Both the position numbers and the translations under genes were made by a program. 64,000 bases of DNA from Janthinobacterium sp. J1-1 (lineage in GTDB: Bacteria; Pseudomonadota; Gammaproteobacteria; Burkholderiales; Burkholderiaceae_D), in assembly GCF_030944405.1 (NCBI RefSeq), contig NZ_CP132339.1, positions 2,976,001 to 3,040,000 of the forward strand. The letters run 5' to 3'. The notes beneath the pieces are model-generated. The model did not search any database. It was given only the letters and a program-made list of their open reading frames with translations, and was not told where the DNA came from. Shown in pieces: positions 43,191 through 52,794 of the stretch (its first letter is position 1; every line of letters begins with the position of its first letter).

Positions 43191-43856
43191 TCAGTGGCAG
43201 GCCGGGTCGCTGTCCCAGCGGCCGGCGCAGATGCGCGCGCGGCACAGCATGCCTTCGATCAAGCCCAGTTGCCGGCAGCGCTGCAGCAGGCTGGCGGTTT
43301 CTTCTTCATCCTTGCGCAGCACCACGTCGCGCGGTGGCTCCGCTCGTTGTCCATGGGCGACGATGGCCGCCAGCAAGGTCACGTCGCTGTCGCCGGCCGC
43401 GGCGTCCGGCCTGGGCTTGACGGGCGTCGCGCGCGCGGCCGCCTGGCGGCCTGGCGCATGCTGCTTGTGCTGCGCCGCAGCCGCAGCCGGTGGCGCCGGT
43501 TCGGCGGCAGGCGCTTCATTGATGATGGTGGCGGCCGCCGGAGCGGGCGCGGGCATTTCCGCAGGCGACGGCCCGGGGGCGGGCGCCGCGCTGCGCTGCA
43601 CGGTCAGTGGCGCCGGCGCCGCCAGCATCGCCTCGTAGGCCAGCCAGGCCAGCAGCAGGAATGTGATCCCCAGCACGGCGCCGACGATGGCCAGCCAGCC
43701 GGGCCGCCACTGCAGTGCCGGCCGCGGTGCGGAAAACGGCGTGCTGCCGTATTCCAGCTGCGACAGGATACGGTGGCTGTCCGCCATGCCGGCGCGGGCC
43801 AGCAGGTCCGGGCCACCCTTGCGTCCATCGTTGCTTGTGCTTGTGCTTGTCGCCAA
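43191..43856 (-). CDS. Single-pass membrane protein next to the T6SS locus
   Basis: I place the start at a TTG (43856), 7 bases after GGAGG; the longer open frame upstream crosses the promoter region. The 221-residue product has a polar N-terminus, one membrane segment (WLAIVGAVLGITFLLLAWLAYEAM, within ~53-76), a long Ala/Pro-rich linker and a C-terminal domain with LLQRCRQLGLIEGMLCRARICAGRW and four Cys. It is divergent from the M15 peptidase gene across 115 bases. A similar architecture is common in poorly described T6SS-linked envelope proteins; no function known to me. Confidence 0.7.
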   Translation of the reverse strand: MATSTSTSNDGRKGGPDLLARAGMADSHRILSQLEYGSTPFSAPRPALQWRPGWLAIVGAVLGITFLLLAWLAYEAMLAAPAPLTVQRSAAPAPGPSPAEMPAPAPAAATIINEAPAAEPAPPAAAAAQHKQHAPGRQAAARATPVKPRPDAAAGDSDVTLLAAIVAHGQRAEPPRDVVLRKDEEETASLLQRCRQLGLIEGMLCRARICAGRWDSDPACH

Positions 43857-43971
43857 AATAGTACCTCCGACCTGATCGAATTCGATCTCATTTGATAAAT
43901 GCCGCGCCCTGCCGGGACGCTCGCGCCTACGATTTGGCGATACCTGCTGGCAACCCTTGACGGAGTGTCCG

Positions 43972-44820
43972 ATGCTGATCGCCCTGATCCTGATGTACTT
44001 CCTGCTTGCCTCGTTTGCCTGCTGGCTGCTGCTGTTTCCCTCGGGCCGCGCCATGCTGGTGCAGGCGATGGTCAACCTGGGCTGGCGCATGCATGGCCGC
44101 GCCCGCAAGCTGAACCAGGGCGGCGGCGCGCAGTGGCGGCAGCTGCAACAGCTTAGCCACCGTTCCGGCCATGGCGTGGCGCGCGGCTGGCGGTGGCTGC
44201 TGCGCCATCGTTGGCTGTCGCTCGGTGGCGCCTTGCTGGTCGTGGTGCCGCCACTGCTGGCCTGGCTGGCCAGCGACCGCATCGCCTTGCGCGGCTATGC
44301 GGACCGGCAATATGTGATCAATGACCAGGTCAGCGACCTGCTCAAGGGCGAGCAGCTGGCGCCGCCGCCCGCCTTGCCGCCGCTGGTATTTACCACTGCC
44401 GAGGTGACGCAGCTGCGGCCGCTGCTGGGCGGCGCCAGCCGCAACTGGCAGTTGCTGGACCAGGACTTTGCGCAGCGCCTGCTGCTGGTGTTCAAGATCA
44501 TGAAGGAGATGCATGGCTATGACATGGTGCTGCTGGAAGGCTACCGCAGTCCGGCGCGGCAAAACCAGCTGGCCGCCGCCGGGCCGAGCGTGACCAACGC
44601 GAAGGCGTTCCAAAGCTATCACCAGTACGGCCTGGCCGCCGATTGCGCATTCATGCATGAGGGAAAACTCATCATTTCCGAAAAAAATGCCTGGGCCATG
44701 CGTGGCTACCGTTTGTATGGCGTGACGGCCGAATCGGTGGGCCTGCATTGGGGCGGGCGCTGGACCATGATGGATTTCGGCCATGCGGAACTGCGCCAGC
44801 GCGGCGTGCTGGGGAACTGA
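43972..44820 (+). CDS. M15 (LAS-type) peptidoglycan peptidase, TagX-like
   Basis: Start ATG 43972, 6 bases after GGAG. The 282-residue protein has two membrane segments (residues ~1-22 and ~83-100) and a periplasmic peptidase domain. The zinc site of LAS enzymes is complete: SYHQYGLAAD at 215-224 (His 217, Asp 224) and LHWGG with His 259; the substrate motif LEGYRS is at 188-193. Membrane-anchored LAS endopeptidases next to tssM resemble TagX of Acinetobacter, which opens peptidoglycan for assembly of the secretion machine. That role is inferred here from position and domain. Confidence 0.85.
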   Translation: MLIALILMYFLLASFACWLLLFPSGRAMLVQAMVNLGWRMHGRARKLNQGGGAQWRQLQQLSHRSGHGVARGWRWLLRHRWLSLGGALLVVVPPLLAWLASDRIALRGYADRQYVINDQVSDLLKGEQLAPPPALPPLVFTTAEVTQLRPLLGGASRNWQLLDQDFAQRLLLVFKIMKEMHGYDMVLLEGYRSPARQNQLAAAGPSVTNAKAFQSYHQYGLAADCAFMHEGKLIISEKNAWAMRGYRLYGVTAESVGLHWGGRWTMMDFGHAELRQRGVLGN

Positions 44821-45039
44821 CGGCCAGGGCCTGCGCGCCAGCCATTCTAGCCCGGCGCCGCGACCGGTTTTTCTCAGGCGAACTCATGCTTGCGCAGCGT
44901 CAAGCATGGCGCGCCGGGTGGGTTGGCCCGGGCCGGAATACTTGTTGCAAGTCAACAAAGCACGGCTTTTTTACTGTCAGCATGGTTCGGTTCGCCCTTG
45001 CGGCGGCGCCCGTTTTGTCGGACTCAACCAGGACCCACC

Positions 45040-48000
45040 ATGCTGCGACGAATCTGGAATTTCCTCACCGATAGCCGCCACCTGACCATTTTCGGCTTCG
45101 TGGCGCTGGCCCTGTTCCTTTACCTGGGCACCGAAGTGCTGGAACTGGCGCTGGTCTGGGCGCTGGTCTTGCTGCTGCTGGCCTTCGTGATCTGGCTGGC
45201 GCTGTGGCTGCTGCGCCGGCGCCGCGCGCGCCGCGACGCCCAGGCGCTGGGCCAGGCCATCCTCAACCAGGCCGAGATCGCCGCCGCCAATGCGGCCCAG
45301 GCCGCCACGCCGCGGGATGGCGAAGTCGATGCCGTGCGCACCGGGCTGCTGGCCGCCATCGAAACCATCAAGACTTCCAAGCTGGGCCGCAAGTCGGGCG
45401 CGGCGGCCCTGTATGAACTGCCGTGGTACATGATCATCGGCAACCCCGCCGCCGGCAAGAGCAGCGCGATCCTGCATTCCGGCCTGCAGTTTCCATTTGC
45501 CGATGGCAAGGTGGTGCAGGGCGTGGGCGGCACCCGCAATTGCGACTGGTTCTTTACCACCGACGGCATCGTGCTCGACACGGCCGGCCGTTATTCGGTG
45601 GTCGAGGAGCACCGTGGCGAGTGGTTCGGCTTTCTCGACCTGCTGAAAAAATACCGGCGCAAGGCGCCCATCAACGGCATCATCATCGCCGTCAGCATCG
45701 CCGAACTGGGGGGCGACCCGGATGTCGGCATGCAGCTGGCGCGCAGCCTGCGCAAGCGGGTGCAGGACGTGATCGAACGCCTGGAAGTGTTCGCGCCGCT
45801 GTACATCGTGTTTACCAAGGCCGATCTGATCGCCGGCTTCACCGAGTTCTTTCTGGATGCGGAACGCAGCGAGCGCGAGCGGGCCTGGGGCGCCACCATG
45901 CCCTACCAGCGCAAGCTGCCGACGCCGGAATTGCTGGCGTTCTTCGACCAGAGTTTCGACGAGCTGCACGCCGGCCTGACGGAACTGAGCCTGGCCAATA
46001 TGGCGCACCGCCAGCGCAAGACCATGCCGCCCGGGGTGTTTACGTTCCCGCTCGAATTTGCCGCCATCAAGCCGTCGCTGCGGGCCTTTATCGCCACCCT
46101 GTTCGAGGAAAATCCGTTCCAGTTCCAGCCCGTGTTTCGCGGCTTTTATCTGACCAGCGCGCTGCAGGAAGGCGTGCCTGTCAGCGCTTCCTCGCAGCAG
46201 GTGGCGCAACGCTTCGATCTCACCTACGCGCCGCCGCCGGTGGCCGCCGGCCAGCGCCAGCATGGCTACTTCCTGCTCGACCTGTTTCGCAAGGTGATCT
46301 TTGCCGACAAATACCTGGTCTCCAACTACGCCAGCCGGCACCGGCTGCGCTTCAAGTACGCGGTGTTTTTCACGGCCACCGTGCTGCTGGGCGCCTGCCT
46401 GGGCGGCTGGAGCTGGTCTTACCTGGGCAACCGCCAGCTGGTGGCCAATGTCGAGGCGGACATGAACAAGGTGCTGCGCCTGCAGGAGCAGCGGCTCGAC
46501 CTGCAATCGCGCCTGGAAGCGCTGGAGATCCTGCAGGACCGCATCGAGCAGCTGGACGCGTACCGGCATCACAGCCCGTGGTCGCTGCGCCTGGGGTTGT
46601 ACCAGGGCGAACTGCTGGAACGCAAGCTGCGCGAAGAGTATTTCGCCGGCGCCCGTCACGTCATGCTCGAACCGGTGACGGCCGGCCTGGAAGGCCTGCT
46701 GGCCGAGATGAACGCCAATGCCGGGCAGCTGCAGCCGGCCTCGCGTGCGCCGCAATCGCCCGCAGCCGTGCCGGGCGGCCAACCCTACCAGGCGGCCAGC
46801 GCCACCAATGTCGAAGACGCCTACAACGCGCTGAAAACCTATCTGATGCTGGCCGATAAAAGCCATGCCGAAAGCAGTCATTTGAACGATCAGATGGCGC
46901 GCTTCTGGCGCGGCTGGCTGGAAAACAATCGTGGCGCCATGCCGCGCGAGCAGATGATACGCAGCGCGGAAAGGCTGCTGACGTTTTACCTGGCGCAGGT
47001 GGGCGATCCGTCGTGGCCGCGCATCGAGCAGAAGCTGGCGCTGGTCGACCAGGCGCGCGAAAACCTGCGCCGCGTGGTGCGCGGCATGCCGGCGCGCGAG
47101 CGCGTGTATGCGGACGTCAAGGCACGCGCCTCGACCCGCTTTCCCGGCGTGACGGTGGCGCGCATCGTCGGCGAGGCGGACCAGGGCCTGCTGCTGGGCA
47201 GCCACGCCGTCTCGGGCGCCTACACGCGCCAGGCCTGGGAAAAATTCGTCGAAGGCGCTTTCCGCGAGGCCGCCAACCGCGAGCTGCAAAGCGCCGACTG
47301 GGTGCTGAAAAGCGCCTCCACCGACGACCTGACCCTGGAAGGCAGCCCGGAACAGATCGAGAAAAACCTGGTGGAACTGTACAAGGCCGATTACGCGCGC
47401 GAATGGCAAAAGTTCGTGCAGGGCGTGGCGGTGGCCGACCTGAAAGGCTTCGATGGCGCGGTGCAGGCGATGAACCGGCTGGGCGACCCGCAATCGTCGC
47501 CGATCGCCAAGCTCCTGAACACGATTTACGAGGAAACCTCGTGGGACAATCCGGCCCTGCAGAACGCCCAGCTGCGCCAGGCCGAGCGCGGGATCATCGC
47601 CTGGCTGAAGGACACTTTCCTGCGCCGCGCGCCGTCGCAGCTCACCTCCAACCCGGGCCTGAACGCGCAGATCGATCCGGCCCGGCTCGACAAACCGATG
47701 GGGCCGATCGGGCGCGAGTTTGCCGGCGTCGGCAAGCTGGTGGCGGCGAAAGAGAAGGATGCCTCCCTGATGCGTTCCTACCTGGAAGCGCTGTCGAAAT
47801 TGCGCAGCCGGTTGAATCAGCTGAAGAACCAGGGCGACGCCGGCCCCGGCGCCAAGCAGTTCATGCAGCAGACGCTCGAAGGCAGCGGCTCCGAACTGGC
47901 CGACGCCCTGAAACTGGTCGACGAGCAGATGCTGACCGGCATGAGCGACGCGCAGAAGCAGGCGATCCGGCCTATCCTGGTGCGCCCGTTGATGCAGACC

Positions 48001-48810
48001 TTTGCGGTGATCGTGGCGCCGGCCGAACTGGAAGTGAACAAGACCTGGTCGGCCCAGGTGTACGAGCCTTTCCAGCGCTCGCTGGCGAACAAATATCCGT
48101 TTGCCCCAAATGCACGCATCGAAGCCAGCCACCTTGAGATCGGCCAGTTCTTCGGCCCCGAAGGCCTGGTGGCCAAATTCGTCACTACCGCGATGGGGCC
48201 GCTGGTGGTAAGGCGCGGCGACGTGCTGGCGCCGCGCACCTGGGCCGACATGGGCATCAGCCTGTCGCCGCAGATGGTGGCCCGTTTTCCCGGCTGGATC
48301 GCGCCGCTCGGCGCGGGCGGCGCGGCGGCCACCTCCGGCGCGGCGCAGACCGTGTTCCAGATCCTGCCGTCGCCGGCGCCCGGCACGCTGGAATACACGG
48401 TGGAGATCGACGGCCAGCAGCTACGCTACCGCAATACGCCGGCCCAGTGGACCAATATGGTGCATCCGGGCCCGCAAGGTGGTTCGGGCGCGAAGATCAC
48501 CGCCATCACCTTTGACGGGCGCACGGTGGAGCTGTTCAACGAACCGGGGCAGTTCGGCCTGAAGCGCATGATCGACGCCGCCGCCAAGAAGCGCAAGGAC
48601 GCCGGCGTCTTCGAATTGCGCTGGACGCGCGGCGAGGTGGCGGTGGCGGTCGACCTGAAAATTACCAGCAGCCCGGAAACCACGGCCGCCGCCGCGGGCG
48701 GAACTGCGGCGGCGGTACAGGAGCAGGGCTTTCGCGGCATGCAACTGCCGGAAACCATCGTTGGCGTGGCGGGAACCTCGCCGGTGGCCCTGGCGGGAGC
48801 GGCGCCATGA
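45040..48810 (+). CDS. tssM: T6SS membrane complex protein TssM (IcmF)
   Basis: ATG 45040 follows CAGGA. The 1256-residue product has two N-terminal membrane helices (~15-58), a P-loop GNPAAGKS at 134-141 in the cytoplasmic GTPase-like domain, a third membrane segment near residue 450 (YAVFFTATVLLGACLGGWSW) and a large periplasmic part with an IcmF C-terminal domain. TssM with TssL and TssJ forms the trans-envelope channel. The Walker A is intact. The stop overlaps tagF by 4 bases. Confidence 0.97.
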   Translation: MLRRIWNFLTDSRHLTIFGFVALALFLYLGTEVLELALVWALVLLLLAFVIWLALWLLRRRRARRDAQALGQAILNQAEIAAANAAQAATPRDGEVDAVRTGLLAAIETIKTSKLGRKSGAAALYELPWYMIIGNPAAGKSSAILHSGLQFPFADGKVVQGVGGTRNCDWFFTTDGIVLDTAGRYSVVEEHRGEWFGFLDLLKKYRRKAPINGIIIAVSIAELGGDPDVGMQLARSLRKRVQDVIERLEVFAPLYIVFTKADLIAGFTEFFLDAERSERERAWGATMPYQRKLPTPELLAFFDQSFDELHAGLTELSLANMAHRQRKTMPPGVFTFPLEFAAIKPSLRAFIATLFEENPFQFQPVFRGFYLTSALQEGVPVSASSQQVAQRFDLTYAPPPVAAGQRQHGYFLLDLFRKVIFADKYLVSNYASRHRLRFKYAVFFTATVLLGACLGGWSWSYLGNRQLVANVEADMNKVLRLQEQRLDLQSRLEALEILQDRIEQLDAYRHHSPWSLRLGLYQGELLERKLREEYFAGARHVMLEPVTAGLEGLLAEMNANAGQLQPASRAPQSPAAVPGGQPYQAASATNVEDAYNALKTYLMLADKSHAESSHLNDQMARFWRGWLENNRGAMPREQMIRSAERLLTFYLAQVGDPSWPRIEQKLALVDQARENLRRVVRGMPARERVYADVKARASTRFPGVTVARIVGEADQGLLLGSHAVSGAYTRQAWEKFVEGAFREAANRELQSADWVLKSASTDDLTLEGSPEQIEKNLVELYKADYAREWQKFVQGVAVADLKGFDGAVQAMNRLGDPQSSPIAKLLNTIYEETSWDNPALQNAQLRQAERGIIAWLKDTFLRRAPSQLTSNPGLNAQIDPARLDKPMGPIGREFAGVGKLVAAKEKDASLMRSYLEALSKLRSRLNQLKNQGDAGPGAKQFMQQTLEGSGSELADALKLVDEQMLTGMSDAQKQAIRPILVRPLMQTFAVIVAPAELEVNKTWSAQVYEPFQRSLANKYPFAPNARIEASHLEIGQFFGPEGLVAKFVTTAMGPLVVRRGDVLAPRTWADMGISLSPQMVARFPGWIAPLGAGGAAATSGAAQTVFQILPSPAPGTLEYTVEIDGQQLRYRNTPAQWTNMVHPGPQGGSGAKITAITFDGRTVELFNEPGQFGLKRMIDAAAKKRKDAGVFELRWTRGEVAVAVDLKITSSPETTAAAAGGTAAAVQEQGFRGMQLPETIVGVAGTSPVALAGAAP

Positions 48811-49796
48811 CGGCCGCGCCGCAGGCCGTGCGCCTCGCTTATTTTGGCAAGCTGCCCGCGCGCGGCGACTTCGTCAAGGCTTGCGACAATCACGCGCTGG
48901 TGCAGCTGCTCGACGACTGGCTGGCGCAGGTGATGAGCGCACTGACGATGGAGCCGCGCTGGAAGCTCAATTACGACGCGCTTGCGCCGCTGCGCTTCGC
49001 CTTTGTCGGCACGCGCAGCCGGCGCGCCATCGCCGGGCGCCTGGAGGCCAGTTGCGATGTGTCGCAGCGCCGCTTTCCCTTCATGGCCATGAGCGCGATC
49101 GAGGTGCCGGACGCCGGCGCCTTTGTCGGCTGCAGCCCTTTGGTGCTGTCGCCGCTGTGGCAGCGCCTCGACAGCCTGTGCGCGGGCATGCTGTCGCAGG
49201 CCGATCCGGCACCGGCGCTGCTGGCGCTGGCCGGCGAGGTGGTGCAGGTCGACCCGGGCGATCCTGGCCATGCGGCGCGGCTGTCAAGCTTCCTGCAAGC
49301 GCAGACCTTGCACTCGCTGCAAACGATGCTCGCCTCGCCCACCTTTCCCGTCACGGTGCGCGAACTGCTGCTGGGCCTGGGCATGCTGCTGCAGCCGGTG
49401 CGGCAAAGCGGGCATGGCAGGAGCATACGTCTGGAAAAAAACCTGGTGCTGCCGCTGCCGGCCGATGAAGGGCTGCGCGAACTGGTGGCCAGCTTCTGGC
49501 TGCACTTGATCCTGCCCTTCCTGCAGCCGCTGGACTTTGAACTGGCGCTGTTCTTTGCCCACCTGGGCGAAGCGCCGGTGCTGCTGGTCGGTTTTTGCGG
49601 CGCCGATCCGCATGCGCTGCGCGCGCTGATCGACCCGCAGGCGGCGGGCGAACGCTTGATCGTGCTCGACCAGCTGGATTGGGTCGAAGACGCCCTGGCG
49701 CCGGCGCCGGCGCTGCGCCATTTGTCCGCCTGCCTGCAGCAGGAGCAGCTGTCGCTGCGCTCGGCCTGCGCGATGTTTGACGATACCTTTGCTTGA
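48807..49796 (+). CDS. tagF: T6SS-associated protein TagF
   Basis: A 329-residue cytosolic protein starting in overlap with the tssM stop (ATGA, 48807-48810). RLAYFGKLPARGDFVK (residues 9-24) is the hallmark of the TagF/ImpM family; it is followed by RFAFVGTRSRRA and a longer C-terminal region than in minimal TagF. TagF represses T6SS activity after translation in Pseudomonas and Agrobacterium, working with or without the Fha1/PpkA branch. No kinase-phosphatase pair (ppkA/pppA) is seen in the window. Confidence 0.93.
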   Translation: MTAAPQAVRLAYFGKLPARGDFVKACDNHALVQLLDDWLAQVMSALTMEPRWKLNYDALAPLRFAFVGTRSRRAIAGRLEASCDVSQRRFPFMAMSAIEVPDAGAFVGCSPLVLSPLWQRLDSLCAGMLSQADPAPALLALAGEVVQVDPGDPGHAARLSSFLQAQTLHSLQTMLASPTFPVTVRELLLGLGMLLQPVRQSGHGRSIRLEKNLVLPLPADEGLRELVASFWLHLILPFLQPLDFELALFFAHLGEAPVLLVGFCGADPHALRALIDPQAAGERLIVLDQLDWVEDALAPAPALRHLSACLQQEQLSLRSACAMFDDTFA

Positions 49797-49816
49797 ACTT
49801 TGCTTGAAGGATGGCG

Positions 49817-50596
49817 ATGAAACCACTGACCTTGTTCCTGCCGCTGGCGGCAATTTTCAACGTCCATGCGCAAACCCAGGCGCCGGCGCCCGCCTCGCCG
49901 CAGCCTGGCCAGATCCTGGTGACCGGCACCGTGGCCGACGAAGCGTCCAAGGCAGCCGTGCTGGCGCGCTTGCGTGAATTGTATGGCGCCGAGCGCGTGG
50001 TCGACCAGGTGGCGGTGGGCGCCGTGGCGGTGCCGGCCAACTGGAACGCGCATGTGCAAAAACTGCTGACGCCGAATCTGAAACTGATCACGCGCGGCCA
50101 GCTCAGCATTGACGGCAGCATTGTCAGCGTGCGCGGCGAAGTGGCCAACGAAGCGCAGCGCCAGCAGATCGCCAGCGAGATCGCCACCAGCCTCAATCCT
50201 ACCTACACCGTCAACAATGGCTTGCGCATCGCCGCTGCCGAGCAGGGCGTGCTCGATGCGGCGCTCGACAAGCGCATCATCGAGTTCGACAGCGGCCAGG
50301 CCAGCATCACGCCTGCCGGCCTGGCCATTCTCGACGAGATGGCGGCCGCCATGCAAAAGCTCAAGGGACGCAAGGTGGAGGTGATTGGCCATACGGACAA
50401 TACCGGCCTGCGCGCCAGCAATGTGTCGCTCAGCCAGGCGCGCGCCGAAGCCGTGCGCAACTACCTGGCCAGCAAGGGCATCGCGCCGGACACCGTGCTG
50501 ACCTCGGGCCAGGGTCCGGACCGCCCGGTGGCCAGCAATACGACGGTCGATGGCCGTGCCAGGAACCGGCGCATCGAGTTTCGCATCGCCGAGTAA
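49817..50596 (+). CDS. OmpA-family peptidoglycan-binding protein, TagL-like
   Basis: Start ATG 49817, 6 bases after GAAGG; ATG 49811 overlaps that site. The 259-residue protein has a signal peptide (LFLPLAAIFNVHA), two BON-like segments (~30-150) and a C-terminal OmpA domain: IEFDSGQASITPAGLAIL, VEVIGHTDNTG and the peptidoglycan-binding Arg in RNRRIEFRI. In T6SS loci such proteins anchor the membrane complex to peptidoglycan. Here this function is a separate gene rather than fused to TssL. It is convergent with tssL, with a 1-base gap. Confidence 0.92.
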   Translation: MKPLTLFLPLAAIFNVHAQTQAPAPASPQPGQILVTGTVADEASKAAVLARLRELYGAERVVDQVAVGAVAVPANWNAHVQKLLTPNLKLITRGQLSIDGSIVSVRGEVANEAQRQQIASEIATSLNPTYTVNNGLRIAAAEQGVLDAALDKRIIEFDSGQASITPAGLAILDEMAAAMQKLKGRKVEVIGHTDNTGLRASNVSLSQARAEAVRNYLASKGIAPDTVLTSGQGPDRPVASNTTVDGRARNRRIEFRIAE

Positions 50597-50597
50597 A

Positions 50598-51389
50598 TCA
50601 GGGCAAGGTAATCGTCAAATGGGCTGGCCGTGGCGCCAGCTTGACCAGGTCGGCATAGGCCGCCAGCGTGGTTTGCGTATTGCGCGTCAGGTGGGCGCGC
50701 AGGCCCAGGTAGGCGCACAGGGCCAGCAGCGCGAAGATGCTGGTCAGGGCCCACAGCGGCACGTCGCTGTGGCGCTTGTTGACCACCTGGTCGGGGCGCT
50801 CGGCGCGCGGCGCGAAGCCACGGCTCTTGCCCTTGATATGGGCGATCTCGTCGCCCAGGCGGGCCGTCAGGTAGCTGAGTTTTTCGCCGCCGTCGATCGC
50901 ATATTTTCCCTGGAAGCCCAGGAGCAGGCACATGTGGAAGACCTGCAGCGCCTGCACCCGCATGGCGCCCTTGCCGCGCAGTGCGTCGAGGCGGTCGAAG
51001 AAATGCTCGCCGGCCAGCTGGTCGCCAAAGATCAGCAGTTGCAGCGGGCGCCGTTCCCAGGGCTTGCGGATATCGAACGGCGAAGCGAGGATGATCTCAT
51101 CGACGGCGGCGCAGAACGCGTACTTTGCCGCTTCGATATCGTCGTCATCGGCGCGCATCTTTTTCGCCTCGCGCGTGTAGTCGGCCAAAAAGGTGTTGAT
51201 GCGTTCCGTGAAGCCCTGTTCGTCGCCGGGCGAGCCGCCATTCCTCAGCAGGAACAACATGTAGAAGCCTTCATGCATCAGGTCGAGCAGGGCGCTGCCG
51301 GCGTTGACGTTGGATGGGGCCGGTCCGGGACCGGGACCGCGTGGGCCCAGCAGCGAGGGCGCCGAGCGCCGTTCGATGAGCTGGCTCAT
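50598..51389 (-). CDS. tssL: T6SS membrane protein TssL (DotU)
   Basis: A 263-residue protein: a Pro/Gly-rich N-terminus, the DotU cytoplasmic domain (AAKYAFCAAVDEIILAS, residues ~88-104; ERRPLQLLIFGDQLAGEHFF, ~113-132) and one C-terminal membrane helix (LWALTSIFALLALCAYLGL, ~220-238), with a tail of only ~25 residues beyond it. There is no C-terminal peptidoglycan-binding domain; that function is in the neighbouring OmpA-like gene. It overlaps the end of tssK by 4 bases. Confidence 0.96.
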   Translation of the reverse strand: MSQLIERRSAPSLLGPRGPGPGPAPSNVNAGSALLDLMHEGFYMLFLLRNGGSPGDEQGFTERINTFLADYTREAKKMRADDDDIEAAKYAFCAAVDEIILASPFDIRKPWERRPLQLLIFGDQLAGEHFFDRLDALRGKGAMRVQALQVFHMCLLLGFQGKYAIDGGEKLSYLTARLGDEIAHIKGKSRGFAPRAERPDQVVNKRHSDVPLWALTSIFALLALCAYLGLRAHLTRNTQTTLAAYADLVKLAPRPAHLTITLP

Positions 51390-52753
51390 GCCGTCACCGC
51401 GATCAGTTCGAGTTGCAGCTCGCGTATGCCGCTCGGCACATACACCGAGATCGACTGCGCCTTGAGCATGTGCTCGTACAAGCCGCCGCGGCTGTCAAGC
51501 GCAAAATAATACGTGTCGGGCCGCACGGGAATGGCCGCCGGCACTTGCGGCGCATGCGACAGTTTCACGCCCGGCATGGCCGTCAGCACGCATTTTTCCA
51601 CGTCGTCGGGTGCGCCCACTTTCACGCGCAGCGGCACGATCTCGACCAGTTCGATGGCCGGCATGGCGGCGCGGATCGCCAGGTACAAGGTGGTGTGCTG
51701 GTCGACCTTGCCGGAGTCGAGCTTGCCCAGGTAGTAGGACGGTTTGCTTTCCGCCAGGGCGATGGAAAAGTATTTCGACGAGATGACGGTGTCGAGCAGT
51801 TCGCGGATGATGGCGTCGATGGCCGCAAAGCAGGCGCCCGGCTGCGCATGGTCGTAGACGGGCAGGCTGGCCAGCGTATGGTGGCGCGCATAGCTGAGCA
51901 GGCCGCCGGCCAGCGACAGCAGCGCCTCGTACAGGCGTTCCGGGTGCAGCGCCGGGTGGCGCGCATAGTGCATCAGGGCGGCGGCGGCCGTGCTGGCCGT
52001 ATGCAGCAGCCAGAACGACGATACATCGCCGGAGCGGAACTCGATCACGTTGCGGCTCGGTTCGCGATGGTGGCCGTGCAGCACCGCCACCTTGGCCTGC
52101 AAGGCGTCGAGCAGGTGTTCGAGCAGGTCCTGCAGGCGCGGCGCGCCGCCGATCGACAGGCTGGGCGCCATGAATGAGGGCACCGGCTCGAAGCCGCCCG
52201 TCACCGTGCGGCGCAGCGCGATCAGCGGCAGGCAGTCGTAGGAGCCGCGCGCTTCGCTGTCGGGGATCAGGCGTACGGTCTTTTTCAGGTAGGCCACGTC
52301 GGCCACGCTGGCGCCCGTAAACAGGTCGGGCGTGGCGCGCATGGCGTGCGTGTAGCGGGTGTCGGGCGCCGCGCCGGGGCTGCTGGCCTGCGCGGTATAG
52401 TTCAGGCCTTCGCGGTTCAGCACGGGCAGGGCGGCATGGTACGTCACTTCCTGCAGCGCGGCCGGCAGCGCGGCCAGGTCGACCGGCGGCGGCAGGCTGT
52501 CGCCGCCGCTGCCGTCGCCGGCCGCATCAAAAATTTCGCCGTCGCGAAAGATCGCCGACAGCGCCCGCAGGCGCAGGGTGCCGGTCTTCAGCGCATCGAG
52601 ATCCCACTGCATGTGCGCCACGCCCCAGGCATATGGATGCAGCGCGCTGGCGGTCTGGTGCAGCCGCGTTTCATGATATTGATCCTGGCGCTGGAAGTGC
52701 TGCGGCCGCAAGAACTGGCCCTCTCCCCACAGGACTTTCGCTGCCATGGCCAT
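51386..52753 (-). CDS. tssK: T6SS baseplate protein TssK
   Basis: ATG 52753 has AAGGAGA 5 bases upstream. The 455-residue product begins with the TssK signature KVLWGEGQFLRPQHFQRQDQYHE (within residues 5-27) and continues with HPYAWGV and DCLPLIALRRT. TssK trimers connect the baseplate to the TssL/TssM membrane complex. The middle gene of the minus-strand tssJ-tssK-tssL set. Confidence 0.97.
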   Translation of the reverse strand: MAMAAKVLWGEGQFLRPQHFQRQDQYHETRLHQTASALHPYAWGVAHMQWDLDALKTGTLRLRALSAIFRDGEIFDAAGDGSGGDSLPPPVDLAALPAALQEVTYHAALPVLNREGLNYTAQASSPGAAPDTRYTHAMRATPDLFTGASVADVAYLKKTVRLIPDSEARGSYDCLPLIALRRTVTGGFEPVPSFMAPSLSIGGAPRLQDLLEHLLDALQAKVAVLHGHHREPSRNVIEFRSGDVSSFWLLHTASTAAAALMHYARHPALHPERLYEALLSLAGGLLSYARHHTLASLPVYDHAQPGACFAAIDAIIRELLDTVISSKYFSIALAESKPSYYLGKLDSGKVDQHTTLYLAIRAAMPAIELVEIVPLRVKVGAPDDVEKCVLTAMPGVKLSHAPQVPAAIPVRPDTYYFALDSRGGLYEHMLKAQSISVYVPSGIRELQLELIAVTA

Positions 52754-52794
52754 GCCGTTCTCCTTGTGTCGGTGATGTGAGTGTGTTGACGAGC

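Noticed and set aside
43857..44282. N-terminal extension of the minus-strand membrane protein gene
   Set aside because: The frame is open, but it crosses the GGAGG ribosome-binding site and the oppositely oriented peptidase gene start, and its residues are not protein-like.
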